Shown here: piece after piece, positions 26,093 to 33,751 of the stretch
How positions within the stretch are numbered: the stretch's first letter is position 1
Layout of the letters: each line of letters opens with the position of its first letter
Source: Schlesneria paludicola DSM 18645
GTDB taxonomy: Bacteria > Planctomycetota > Planctomycetia > Planctomycetales > Planctomycetaceae
Direction of reading: 5' to 3'
Length of the DNA: 39,108 nt
NCBI GenBank assembly: GCA_945862235.1
Contig: CAMAYU010000034.1
Span: 1-39,108, forward strand
Notes under the pieces: model-generated
What the model was told of the DNA's origin: nothing
Databases searched by the model: none
The model's input: the letters and a program-made list of their open reading frames with translations, nothing else
Translations under genes and position numbers: made by a program

Positions 26093-26153
26093 GGACGAAC
26101 GCCTCGTCCGTCCGAGTGTCGTCGTCATTTGCGGACGGACGGGGCGTCCATCC
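26093..26153. repeat. Inverted repeat at the 3' end of the MnmC(o)-like gene
   Basis: 26093-26114 (GGACGAACGCCTCGTCCGTC type) pairs imperfectly, with about four mismatches in 22, with 26132-26153. The right arm encodes the last residues of the oxidoreductase (MDAPSVRK) and its stop codon falls in the loop, so the repeat forms the C-terminal tail of the protein and may end its transcript. Confidence 0.7.
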
Positions 26154-27186
26154 TACGGATTTCGACCGGGTGCGATTCGAGGATGTGGTGGTTGAGTTGA
26201 CTCGCGAAGTACGGCGCGTGCAACGTCCCCTTCGAGCCGAGACCGTTGAAGTAGCCGAGTTGGTTGTGTTCCGGATGTAGGCCGACGACGGGGTACTGAT
26301 TGCGGTGGATCGGCCTCACGGCGGCGTGATGATCGAGGACCTCAAAGGGGAGTCGTAGGAACTCGCGGAGCTTGGCGGTGATCTCATCTCGCCCTTGGGC
26401 TGTCGGGCGATTATCGAGCTGCTGCCACTCATAGGTCGAGCCGACTCGGAAGAGTTCGTTGCCGAGCGGGACCAGCCACACGCCGCGATGGACAACGCGC
26501 TCTTCGGTCAGGCCGGGGATGCGGACGATCAGAATCTCGCCCTTGGCGGGCTTGAGGACGACATCGCGGAACCACGGGTTCGAGGCGAGTGCGGCTCCCT
26601 CGCAGAAGATCAGCCGCCGCGCGTGAACACCCAGACGAGGGATGCTGACTCGATTGTCGTTGAGGACCAGATCACGCTCGGGATCGAGGCTCGCGGTCAC
26701 GTAGCCGCCGTCGCGCCGGAACGTTTCACGGGAAACGTTCAGGTACTGCGGGACATCAAGCTGACCGGCGCAGGGCATCTCGAAGCCGCCTCGTTCAGTG
26801 GAGAACTCGTGGTCGTCGAGGAGCGACTCTGGCTGTCGAATCAGCGCGAAGAAGTCGGCTGACTCGCGCCGGCGTTGGAAGAACTCGGCCTCACTGTCAG
26901 TGGCGAAGAGTCGAACCATCGGCCGCTCGCGGAACAGCAGCGTGCCGGTCGCCTGCTCCACACAGCGATAGAACTGGACGGCGGCTGGCCAGAGTTCGTC
27001 CAGCCGCCAGGACTTCACCAGTCTCTGCCCGGTGATCGGCGTGATGAGTCCCGCCGCGATCTTCGAGGACGTGATCGGTTCGTCACGATCGACGATCAGT
27101 ACGCGCGAGCCGCTCCAGCGCAGTGACCATGCCAGCGCCGTCCCTGCCAAACCTTGGCCCACGATGATGCAGTCGAACTCAGACAC
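26125..27186 (-). CDS. FAD-dependent oxidoreductase, MnmC(o)/MnmL-like
   Basis: The 353-residue protein has the DAO-type FAD fold: the dinucleotide motif GQGLAG (10-15), an acidic end of the second strand (LIVDRDE) and SSKIAAGLITPITGQRL. Near the C-terminus, AAVRPIHRNQYPVVGLHP and YFNGLGSKGTLHAPYFASQL match the pattern of the MnmC oxidase domain (RxxxxDxxPxVG, then LGSRG...AP). That domain removes the carboxymethyl group from cmnm5U34 of tRNA to leave nm5U34. The MnmM-like methyltransferase follows on the same strand. Glycine-oxidase-like DAO enzymes are the alternative. The final eight residues come from a repeat. Confidence 0.8.
   Translation of the reverse strand: MSEFDCIIVGQGLAGTALAWSLRWSGSRVLIVDRDEPITSSKIAAGLITPITGQRLVKSWRLDELWPAAVQFYRCVEQATGTLLFRERPMVRLFATDSEAEFFQRRRESADFFALIRQPESLLDDHEFSTERGGFEMPCAGQLDVPQYLNVSRETFRRDGGYVTASLDPERDLVLNDNRVSIPRLGVHARRLIFCEGAALASNPWFRDVVLKPAKGEILIVRIPGLTEERVVHRGVWLVPLGNELFRVGSTYEWQQLDNRPTAQGRDEITAKLREFLRLPFEVLDHHAAVRPIHRNQYPVVGLHPEHNQLGYFNGLGSKGTLHAPYFASQLNHHILESHPVEIRRMDAPSVRK
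26723..26736. other. parS-like sequence with one mismatch, inside a gene
   Basis: GTTTCACGGGAAAC differs at one base from the GTTTCACGTGAAAC core bound by ParB. It is embedded in the wider symmetry GAACGTTTC ... GAAACGTTC and lies within the MnmC(o)-like gene. The change falls in the central CACGTG, so binding may be weak. Confidence 0.3.
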
Positions 27187-27281
27187 AGTGGCCTCGGTGG
27201 TGATGCAGCTCTGATTGGGAAGCTGAAGGGGAGAGCTGCGGCCTAGTGGTCGAACAACCTTGTATTGCGGCTGTCAGCACT

Positions 27282-27345
27282 AGCCCGACGCGCAAGCGAG
27301 GGCTTCACTTTCTACAACGGTTTGCCCTCGCTTGCGCGTCGGGCT
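27282..27345. repeat. Palindromic repeat, AGCCCGACGCGCAAGCGAGG type
   Basis: The arms 27282-27303 and 27324-27345 (AGCCCGACGCGCAAGCGAGG plus GC) are perfectly complementary over 22 bases. Both orientations translate to CASG- or SPTRKRG-like peptides. It is related in design to, but different in sequence from, the ACCAACCCGAAG family. Confidence 0.88.
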
Positions 27346-27430
27346 GGTTGTTGCACAACCCCGCAATCTCAAGTTTTCCGACCACGAGCGATTCAACAGG
27401 AGGTCGAAGTCCCCCGCCGAACGTCCGTCC

Positions 27431-27444
27431 GTTCCACGTGAAAC
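27431..27444. other. parS-like centromere site
   Basis: GTTCCACGTGAAAC matches the 14-bp core of the consensus ParB site (tGTTNCACGTGAAACa) at every defined position; only the outermost base on each side differs (C and G here). It lies in a gap between genes, as is common for functional sites. No parA or parB is in the window. One chance 14-mer is possible, but the exact core is uncommon in random sequence of this length. Confidence 0.55.
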
Positions 27445-27546
27445 GGCGTAGTCTTGGTTGTGATCGACGTTTGTCACGAGCGTGAGTGCGTTGCGAGTTG
27501 TCCCGTTCAGTTCGTTTGCCACGGCAGGAATAAACTCCGACAACTG

Positions 27547-27632
27547 ACACACCAACCTGAAGCGTGAGCGAGGAGTCAGGTGGGCGCGAGCGTGTGAGTC
27601 GCGCCTCCTCGCTCACGCTTCGGGTTGGTGTT
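27547..27632. repeat. Palindromic repeat, ACACCAACCTGAAGCGTGAG type
   Basis: The left arm 27547-27574 pairs with 27606-27631 with one mismatch. The right arm touches the TAA stop of the ThuA-domain gene (27632-27634), so the repeat forms the 3' end of that gene and may act as its transcript end. Confidence 0.88.
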
Positions 27633-28486
27633 TACGGAGTCGCTGATCGCGGTTCGAGAACCAGGTCAGCTTCGGTAACGTCCACGTTCAGCCCGTCGGC
27701 AGGAATCGTTTGACTGACCGACCAGAGAACGCCTTGAAGGACCAAGCGGCGGTACTCGACCCGCTTCCAGTTGTCGTGGTAGTGGAGTCCACTGAACCCG
27801 AAGGACCGTCCGTGATCGGGACGCTCCCACGCCCAGGCCACCGTCTGGTCGGAGTCCTCCAGCGAGACTCGGATGAGCGGGACGAGTCGCTCCACTTGAG
27901 GCGGTTGCTTGAGGGCATAGTAGAACTCGTCGTGGACCTCGACCGGAGCGATGCCATTCAGGATCGGATGCGGTTCGCTCGACGGGTTGATGGTCGCGGT
28001 GAGGACTTTGTATTTGCGATCGGGTCCGCCGTGACAGTGCCCGAACAACGAGACGAAGTTCTCGACCGGTGCCGCCTCGCGCGTCCCCATTCCCCAGTGC
28101 AGGACGGCCAACCCACCGCCTCGTTTGGCCAGTCGTTGAAAGGCAGAAAGTCGCTCGGGGTCCGCACTCACCCACTTGGCTCCCTCCCCCAGGAAGAGGA
28201 CCGCACCGTCCGCACCGTCGAGTAACTCCGGACCGTCAGCCCACGGGTTGTCCGCCTGAACGACGACCGTTTGGACGCCGCCGCGATTCTGAAGCAGCTT
28301 CGCCAGCAGGCGGACTCCCGCCATGTACTCATGAGATGTTGCAGGGTGTCCGTCCGGCTTTTGGCCGAGCAGCAACACTCGCTTCGGACGGGAGGTCGGA
28401 TCGGCAGCGTCGGTCTCAACGGCGCGTCCGAACACAGCAGAGAGACCGATGAGCAGGATCGAGATGACTCGCGGAAGGTGCATCAT
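27632..28486 (-). CDS. Exported ThuA-domain protein
   Basis: The 284-residue protein has a signal peptide (hydrophobic ISILLIGLSAVFG, cleavage near AVETDAADP). The mature part is the class-I glutamine-amidotransferase-like ThuA fold: KRVLLLGQKPDGHPATSHEY, GADGAVLFLGEGAKWV, RGGGLAVLHWGMGT, PHPILNGIAPVEVHDEFYY and PDHGRSFGFSGLHYHDNW. ThuA was linked to trehalose utilisation in rhizobia; the many planctomycete copies are secreted and probably act on sugars, but the reaction is unknown. The start is one of two adjacent ATGs (28486 or 28483) without a clear ribosome site. The stop codon abuts a palindromic repeat. Confidence 0.88.
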   Translation of the reverse strand: MMHLPRVISILLIGLSAVFGRAVETDAADPTSRPKRVLLLGQKPDGHPATSHEYMAGVRLLAKLLQNRGGVQTVVVQADNPWADGPELLDGADGAVLFLGEGAKWVSADPERLSAFQRLAKRGGGLAVLHWGMGTREAAPVENFVSLFGHCHGGPDRKYKVLTATINPSSEPHPILNGIAPVEVHDEFYYALKQPPQVERLVPLIRVSLEDSDQTVAWAWERPDHGRSFGFSGLHYHDNWKRVEYRRLVLQGVLWSVSQTIPADGLNVDVTEADLVLEPRSATP

Positions 28487-28596
28487 GGGAAGTTGGCTCG
28501 CGCGGGAAGGACCGGAAGAACAGCGATGAAGAGGCGTTCGTTGCGTGGTTATAACTCACGCGGCCTGAAGTGAGACTTCTGCCCAACGTCGGACTT

Positions 28597-28763
28597 GGTG
28601 AGCCGGGTGGCGTCAGCCCAATGGCACTCACTTTGAACGGCACGTCGCTAGCCGCCGGTGAATGGTGTTGTGCTTCCAAGCAAACAACCGGCGGCTAGCG
28701 CCGTGCCGCTCACGGGGTGAATGACAAAGTGAGTGCCATTGGGCTGACGCCGCCCGGCTCACC
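28597..28763. repeat. Large nested palindrome (167 bp)
   Basis: The outer arms 28597-28635 and 28725-28763 (GGTGAGCCGGGTGGCGTCAG type) match at 38 of 39 positions. The inner arms CGGCACGTCGCTAGCCGCCG plus GT (28638-28659) and 28687-28708 match at 21 of 22. The element fills most of the gap between the divergent ThuA-protein and membrane-protein genes and could form a long cruciform or RNA hairpin. The inner and outer parts look like two independent repeats, one inserted in the other. Confidence 0.9.
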
Positions 28764-28898
28764 TGATTCGAGCTTTTGTCGGTTCTGTCATGCCGGGCCA
28801 AGATTGTGCGAAATACTTGTACGAATCCCGGCCCTCATCGCCACCAACCTTGTGGTGGGGAGTTCTGGTGAGCGGAAGAGGATGAGAGGACCACGATC

Positions 28899-31052
28899 AT
28901 GCGACTGACATTGCGGACGATGCTGGCCTATTTGGACGACATGCTCGAACCGTATCAGACGAAGCAGATCGGGCAGAAGATTCAGGAGAGTCCGGTGGCG
29001 GGGGTGCTCGTCAGCCGGATTCGCGAGGTGATGCGACGGCGGCGATTGTCGGCACCGGACGTGAGCGGTTCGCACATCGGCATCGACTCGAACATCGTGG
29101 CTCAGTACCTCGACAACACCCTGCCTCCCGAGCAGGTCGCGGATGTCGAGCGAGTCCTGCTCTCCTCCGACGAGCTGTTGGCGGAAGTGGCGGCGTGCCA
29201 TCAGGTCCTCACGCTGATCCTCGGTGAACCGTGCGAGGTCTCGGCTCACAGTCGCGAGCGGCTGTATGCGTTGGGACCGGTCTCGGCGTCCGATCAGCTT
29301 CGTGTGGACGACAGCTCCGCCACGGCAACAACTTCAGCGAGTGACAATGGAGCGGGCATCGCCGCCGGGATCGCGGCCGCAGTGGCAGTTCCGTCCACGG
29401 CAGCGGGTGTCCAGCTCGTGCGGCCCGGATCATCCCATGAAATTCCCGAATACCTCCGGCCGAGTCCGTTCTCGAAGGTCGCCGGTCCCACGATCGTGAT
29501 CGCGGTCATCGCCGTCGCGTGTGTCGGGACGTTCCTGTCGGACCCCAGCTTCTTGAAGGGCGTGAATCAGGCGCAGCGCGAGCTGGCGAAGAACTCGCGC
29601 GGTGCGAGCAATTCCACCGTGCGAGAGGGTCTGCCGTCCACCACCGTGAGCGAGGCGGATGGCGTGCCGATGACGAACGATGCGAATGCGGTGAACACCA
29701 CCGCGACAACTCGTTTGGACCCCGCTCCACCACCGGATGCGGCGGACGATTCCAAGATGGTCCCCGCCGCGACGGCCACGATCAACTCGCCGGGCGCGGC
29801 GACGGTCGCGGTCAAACCGAAGTCCGTGGTTCCCGGCCCGTCCGATCCGGTCCCTCCGGCTCCCGCTCCCGTTAATCCAAAACCGGTCGTCGCACTCCCC
29901 GCGGTCCCGGTCCAGCTCGTCTCGAATGAAGGAGTGCTGCTCCGATTTAGCGATGTCGATCAGCATTGGTTCCTCGCTCCGAAGCAGTCCGTCCTGAAGC
30001 CGGGTGAGCCGCTCGCGTGTTTGGAACCGTACGAAGCCGTCTTGAGTTTTGACCAAGAAACCGTGCGAGCGACTGTGCTGGGAGACTCCGCGCTGCGTGT
30101 GATGGAAGCCACCGACCTGGCTGCAACGGGATTGGAAGTGCGGCACGGGCGCGTCCTGTTTCAGGGGAGCCGCCAGGACGGACAGCAACCGTTGGCGCTG
30201 GCCGTCGTCATCGGGCAGGACATCTGGAAGTTGGAGCTGCTCACCCCCCAGACCGTCTGTGCCCTCGAAGTTTTGCCAACACCCTCGACCGGCTTTGAAA
30301 AGGTGCGCGAGCCAAATCGGTACTCGGGCGTGTTGTATGTCCTCGCGGGGACCGTGAAGTGGACGAGCGAGTTGGGCGCGTCGCAAGACGTGGCCGAGCG
30401 AACCGGGTTGCCACTGTCATCCGATCAGGCGGCAGCCAATAAACAGACGGCCGTTTCCTTTCCGACGGCCCCCGATTGGACCGATCCCGCCAAGCGAAAG
30501 CTCGCTCCGCTCCGCCGGTATGCGCTGCTGTTCGAGAAAGAGTTCGCACTCGATCAACCCGCCGATCCCTCAATGCAGGCGTTGATCCAACACACGAACT
30601 CGAAGATCTCGGAACTCGCCGTGCGAGGACTCGCGCTGACGCAGTCGTACTCCGCGCTGACGCAGGCTCTCGCCGTCTGCCCGCACGAAGAGGGACGCTT
30701 TGCCGCGCGAGATGGCCTTTACGAATGGCTACCGCTTGGTGCCGATCACGGGGCGCTGCTGAAGAAGGAATTGGAGACCCACTATCCGCCGGCCGATGTC
30801 GAAATGATGTACCGGTTGCTGTGGGGCTACACCCGCGAAGACGGCCGCGACAAGCTGACCTCGCACCAACTCGTGGGCCTGCTGCACAACAATCACGTCG
30901 TCGTGCGCGAGCTGGCCGACTTCTGGATCGAACGCCTCATCGGACGCAAGACGGAGTACCGCGCGACGAACCTCCCGGCCCAGCGCGAATCTCAAATCCG
31001 CCGGATCGAGAAGCTCATCGAAGACAACGGTGCGCTGGTCAAAGACGAGTGA
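28899..31052 (+). CDS. Planctomycete-type single-pass membrane protein, function unknown
   Basis: The 717-residue product begins MRLTLRTMLAYLDDMLEPYQ, a start I associate with a conserved but uncharacterised planctomycete family. The first 110 residues are helical, with two similar halves (MLAYLDDMLEP ... and IVAQYLDNTLPPEQVADVER), like a repeat of a small cytoplasmic domain; anti-sigma factors have this layout, but the Cys/His zinc site is missing. One transmembrane segment lies at about 195-214 (GPTIVIAVIAVACVGTFL). A Pro/Ala/Val-rich linker (about 225-345) leads to an outside domain with beta segments (GVLLRFSDVDQHWFLAPKQS, LEVRHGRVLFQG) and a helical end. A promoter must lie in or next to the palindrome upstream. 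A perfect inverted repeat follows. Confidence 0.8.
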   Translation: MRLTLRTMLAYLDDMLEPYQTKQIGQKIQESPVAGVLVSRIREVMRRRRLSAPDVSGSHIGIDSNIVAQYLDNTLPPEQVADVERVLLSSDELLAEVAACHQVLTLILGEPCEVSAHSRERLYALGPVSASDQLRVDDSSATATTSASDNGAGIAAGIAAAVAVPSTAAGVQLVRPGSSHEIPEYLRPSPFSKVAGPTIVIAVIAVACVGTFLSDPSFLKGVNQAQRELAKNSRGASNSTVREGLPSTTVSEADGVPMTNDANAVNTTATTRLDPAPPPDAADDSKMVPAATATINSPGAATVAVKPKSVVPGPSDPVPPAPAPVNPKPVVALPAVPVQLVSNEGVLLRFSDVDQHWFLAPKQSVLKPGEPLACLEPYEAVLSFDQETVRATVLGDSALRVMEATDLAATGLEVRHGRVLFQGSRQDGQQPLALAVVIGQDIWKLELLTPQTVCALEVLPTPSTGFEKVREPNRYSGVLYVLAGTVKWTSELGASQDVAERTGLPLSSDQAAANKQTAVSFPTAPDWTDPAKRKLAPLRRYALLFEKEFALDQPADPSMQALIQHTNSKISELAVRGLALTQSYSALTQALAVCPHEEGRFAARDGLYEWLPLGADHGALLKKELETHYPPADVEMMYRLLWGYTREDGRDKLTSHQLVGLLHNNHVVVRELADFWIERLIGRKTEYRATNLPAQRESQIRRIEKLIEDNGALVKDE

Positions 31053-31071
31053 ACGAGTCGCCGTCGCCGTC

Positions 31072-31140
31072 GGGTGCGTGGAGTCTTCGGTACGCACCGC
31101 GTTTGGCTCAGGCCGTGCGTTCCGAAGACTCCACGCACCC
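31072..31140. repeat. Inverted repeat, GGGTGCGTGGAGTCTTCGG type
   Basis: The arms 31072-31090 and 31122-31140 are perfectly complementary over 19 bases and extend imperfectly inward (TACGCAC with GTGCGTT). It lies between the membrane protein stop and the ABC gene start and keeps an upstream frame open that spuriously lengthens the ABC protein. Confidence 0.85.
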
Positions 31141-31163
31141 GACCCGCCTCGGAGTTCCCGACC

Positions 31164-32756
31164 GTGACCGAACCTCTCATCCAATTCGATCGCGTGACCA
31201 AGAGGTTCGATGCAGTCGTTGCTCTGGAGGACGTTTCGTTCGACGTGAGGCCGGGAGAATTCCTCGCCCTGTGTGGCGAGAACGGGGCGGGCAAAAGCAC
31301 GCTGATGAAAATCCTGTCCGGCGTCATCACGGACTACGACGGGCAGATTCTCGTCGCGGGTGAGCCACTCGTATTGAACGGGACGCGCGATGCCGAGGCG
31401 CGCGGGATCAGCATCATTCACCAAGAGCTGAACCTTGTTGGCGATCTGTCCGTCGCCGCGAACATCTTTCTCGGACGCGAACTCCGCTCGCCGCGGGGAC
31501 TGCTCGACGACCGCCGGATGGAGCGTGAGGCGGCCGCGCAGTTCGAGTCGCTCGAATGCCGCATCGACCCGTGTGCGCCGGTCCGATCTCTCCGGATCGG
31601 CGATCAACAGTTGGTGGAGATCGCGAAGGCGTTGGGAGCGGGCAGGGGACGTGGGGCAGCAGCGAGCAAGCAGGAAGCAGTAGCCCGAGGCCTGTCTTCG
31701 GACTCCGGTCTCCCGACTCCATCCCGCATCCTCATCATGGACGAGCCGACGAGCGCGCTCACCGAGTCCGAGGTCGAGCGTCTGTTCCGCATCATCGCTC
31801 GGCTGCGCGAGCAGGGGGTCACGATCATCTACATCTCGCACAAGATGGACGAAGTGTTTCGCAATGCCGATCGCATCACCGTGCTGCGTGATGGCAAAGT
31901 TGTAAAGACTCTCGAACGGACGGCGACGACTCCGCGCGAGATCACGCATCTGATGGTCGGTCGCGATGTCGGCGCGAGTGATTACGGCGCGAATCGTCAG
32001 CCGGGCGAGACGGTGTTGAGCGTGACGGACCTCGCGCTCCCTTGGCGCGATCACGCGCGGCAGTGGCGCTTGAAAGACATCTCGTTCGTCGTGCGTCGTG
32101 GGGAAGTGATCGGCTTCGCCGGGCTGATGGGAGCGGGACGAACGGAGTTGTTGGAATGTCTCTACGGTGCGAGTGCCGAACCGCCACTCGGTCGCATCGA
32201 ATTGGCAGGGACCGCCGTGGAGTTCGCTCATCCCGAACAAGCGCTGCGCGCGGGGATCGCCCTCGTCACGGAAGACCGCAAGCGGTACGGGTTGTTCGCG
32301 CCGATGAACGTGCGCGAACACATCACGCTCTCGTCTCTGCACACGGTCGCGACGAGTGGGTTCCTCAACACGACGGCGGAACGAGACGCCGCCGATGAGT
32401 CAATCGCCGCGCTGCGAGTGAAGACCGACGGACAGTCGGCCGCGATCAGCAGTCTGAGTGGAGGCAACCAACAGAAGTGCATCATCGCGCGGGCGCTCCG
32501 GACAAAACCGAAGTTGCTGCTGCTCGACGATCCGACGCGCGGCATTGATGTCGGCGCGAAGGCGGAGATCTACCGGCTGATCGATCAACTGTGCGCGCAG
32601 GGACTGGCGATCATCATCACCTCGAGCGAGCTGCCCGAACTGATCGCCGTCTGCGACCGCATCTTCGTCCTGTGTGAAGGCCGCCTGACAGGCGAGTTTG
32701 CACGCGGCGAATTCACCGAACAGAAGCTGATGGAAGCGGCGACCAAGCTGGCGTAG
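31164..32756 (+). CDS. Sugar ABC transporter ATPase (CUT2, RbsA/MglA-like), two ATPase domains
   Basis: The start is placed at GTG 31164 (VTEPLIQFDRV) with GGAG nine bases upstream, giving 530 residues. Domain 1 has GENGAGKST (38-46), LRIGDQQLVEIAKAL, Walker B ILIMDEPTSALTESE and ISHKMDEV. Domain 2 has the degenerate P-loop GLMGAGRTE typical of RbsA, the signature SLSGGNQQKCIIARAL and LLLLDDPTRGIDVGAKAEIY. This is the ATPase of CUT2 importers for ribose, galactose and related sugars. The permease and binding protein genes that normally adjoin it are absent. Residues about 158-187 (AGRGRGAAASKQEAVARG ... LPTPS) are an extra low-complexity insertion between signature and Walker B, a short loop in other members. 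Confidence 0.93.
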   Translation: MTEPLIQFDRVTKRFDAVVALEDVSFDVRPGEFLALCGENGAGKSTLMKILSGVITDYDGQILVAGEPLVLNGTRDAEARGISIIHQELNLVGDLSVAANIFLGRELRSPRGLLDDRRMEREAAAQFESLECRIDPCAPVRSLRIGDQQLVEIAKALGAGRGRGAAASKQEAVARGLSSDSGLPTPSRILIMDEPTSALTESEVERLFRIIARLREQGVTIIYISHKMDEVFRNADRITVLRDGKVVKTLERTATTPREITHLMVGRDVGASDYGANRQPGETVLSVTDLALPWRDHARQWRLKDISFVVRRGEVIGFAGLMGAGRTELLECLYGASAEPPLGRIELAGTAVEFAHPEQALRAGIALVTEDRKRYGLFAPMNVREHITLSSLHTVATSGFLNTTAERDAADESIAALRVKTDGQSAAISSLSGGNQQKCIIARALRTKPKLLLLDDPTRGIDVGAKAEIYRLIDQLCAQGLAIIITSSELPELIAVCDRIFVLCEGRLTGEFARGEFTEQKLMEAATKLA

Positions 32757-33070
32757 CAGCTTGTCGAAAAATGTAGGACAGCCTTTTGATGGACAGGTAG
32801 AAGTCTTGCCTTGGGTGCCACGGTGACGGCTTTGCGTGGCCGTGTCTTCGCGACAACCCAAGCAGGGCCACGCAAAGCCGTGACCGTGGCACCCAACTCA
32901 ATACCTGCGTAAGTGTTATGGGCACGCTAATTCTCGGATAGCCTCTGAGCGGGGCGGCGTAAGAAAACGGGCTGACGCCCAAGAATCAGGGGGCTGACGC
33001 CGCCCCGCTCAGAAACCCCTGACACGCCTCCCGCTCAGAAATGCCTCACGTTTGGCCGCGTGCGGTGCTT
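32757..33070. repeat. Gap with two palindromic repeats
   Basis: No gene is supported. Repeat one: arms 32811-32841 and 32866-32896 (TTGGGTGCCACGGTGACGGC type) match at 30 of 31 positions, and 32828-32859 recurs inverted at 198-230. Repeat two: arms CTGAGCGGGGCGGCGT (32945-32960) and 32997-33012 are perfectly complementary. GGGCTGACGCC words inside also resemble the outer arms of the palindrome at 28597-28763. Confidence 0.88.
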
Positions 33071-33751
33071 TCACTTTTTCTCCAGCACCCACTGCGTAGC
33101 GTGGCGGACGAGTTCGAGGCCGCTCTGGAAATCGAGCTTTGTCTTAATGCGGAACCGGTAAGTTTCGACCGTCTTGATTCCCACGTGCAATCGTTCGGCG
33201 ATCTCGGCAGAGGTGAAACCTTGTCCGAGCAACTCGAAGATTTCCAACTCGCGGTCGGAGAGGCTGCTGATGGGGGATTGCTGCAAGGGCTGATTGCCGT
33301 CCCGCAGTTGTTGGAGGATTCGGTTGTTCACGGCTTCGCTGACGAAAATGCTTCCGGCGAGGACTTGCCGAATGGCGGCCACCAGTTTCTCCCGGGCTTC
33401 CTGTTTATGCAGGAAGCCCATCGCACCGGCACGCAGAGAGCGCTCGGCGAAGAGCGACTCGTCGCTCATGGAGAGGACGAGCATCTTGGTTGGCACGTTT
33501 CGGGCCTTGATCCGTTGGATCAGGTCGAGGCCGCTGCCGTCGGCAAGTGACAGGTCGATGATGGCGAGGTCGGGTTGTTTCGAGTCGATCAGTGCCACGG
33601 CCTCCACCATCGTGGCGGCTTCACCACAGACTTGCAGATCACGGTGACGCGACAGGAGCGCGGACAGTCCTTCGCGGACGATCGGGTGATCGTCCACGAT
33701 CAGGATGCTTGCGGCTCGAACCAGCGCGGGCGGTTTGGTAGCGACAGTCAT
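33071..33751 (-). CDS. NarL/FixJ-type response regulator
   Basis: The 226-residue protein has an N-terminal receiver (acidic pair D20-D21, phospho-acceptor D66 in LAIIDLSLADG, LVLSMSDESL, and K in GFLHKQEA) and a C-terminal LuxR-type helix-turn-helix (about 165-215: LSDRELEIFELLGQGFTSAE then IAERLHVGIKTVETYRFRIK). Its ATG overlaps the TGA of the upstream kinase gene by four bases (ATGA), so the two are translationally coupled and form a two-component pair. Target genes are unknown; autoregulation is possible. Confidence 0.95.
   Translation of the reverse strand: MTVATKPPALVRAASILIVDDHPIVREGLSALLSRHRDLQVCGEAATMVEAVALIDSKQPDLAIIDLSLADGSGLDLIQRIKARNVPTKMLVLSMSDESLFAERSLRAGAMGFLHKQEAREKLVAAIRQVLAGSIFVSEAVNNRILQQLRDGNQPLQQSPISSLSDRELEIFELLGQGFTSAEIAERLHVGIKTVETYRFRIKTKLDFQSGLELVRHATQWVLEKK

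Larger units (their letters stand above)
27187..27631. other. Gene-free stretch with two palindromes and a parS-like site
   Basis: About 445 bases between the MnmC(o)-like start and the ThuA-protein stop. It contains the palindrome 27282-27345, the parS-like site 27431-27444 and the palindrome 27547-27632, listed separately. No gene is supported. Confidence 0.6.

Noticed and set aside
1661-27632. CRISPR array from the recurring ACCAACCCGAAG repeats
   Set aside because: Copies are kilobases apart, palindromic and variable, with no regular spacers and no cas genes.
31074-31163. N-terminal extension of the ABC ATPase
   Set aside because: It translates the inverted repeat 31072-31140; the family starts near the GTG at 31164, which has a ribosome site.
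30729-32342. Minus-strand frame of 537 codons opposite the ABC gene
   Set aside because: It spans the end of one gene and most of another, both well supported on the plus strand.
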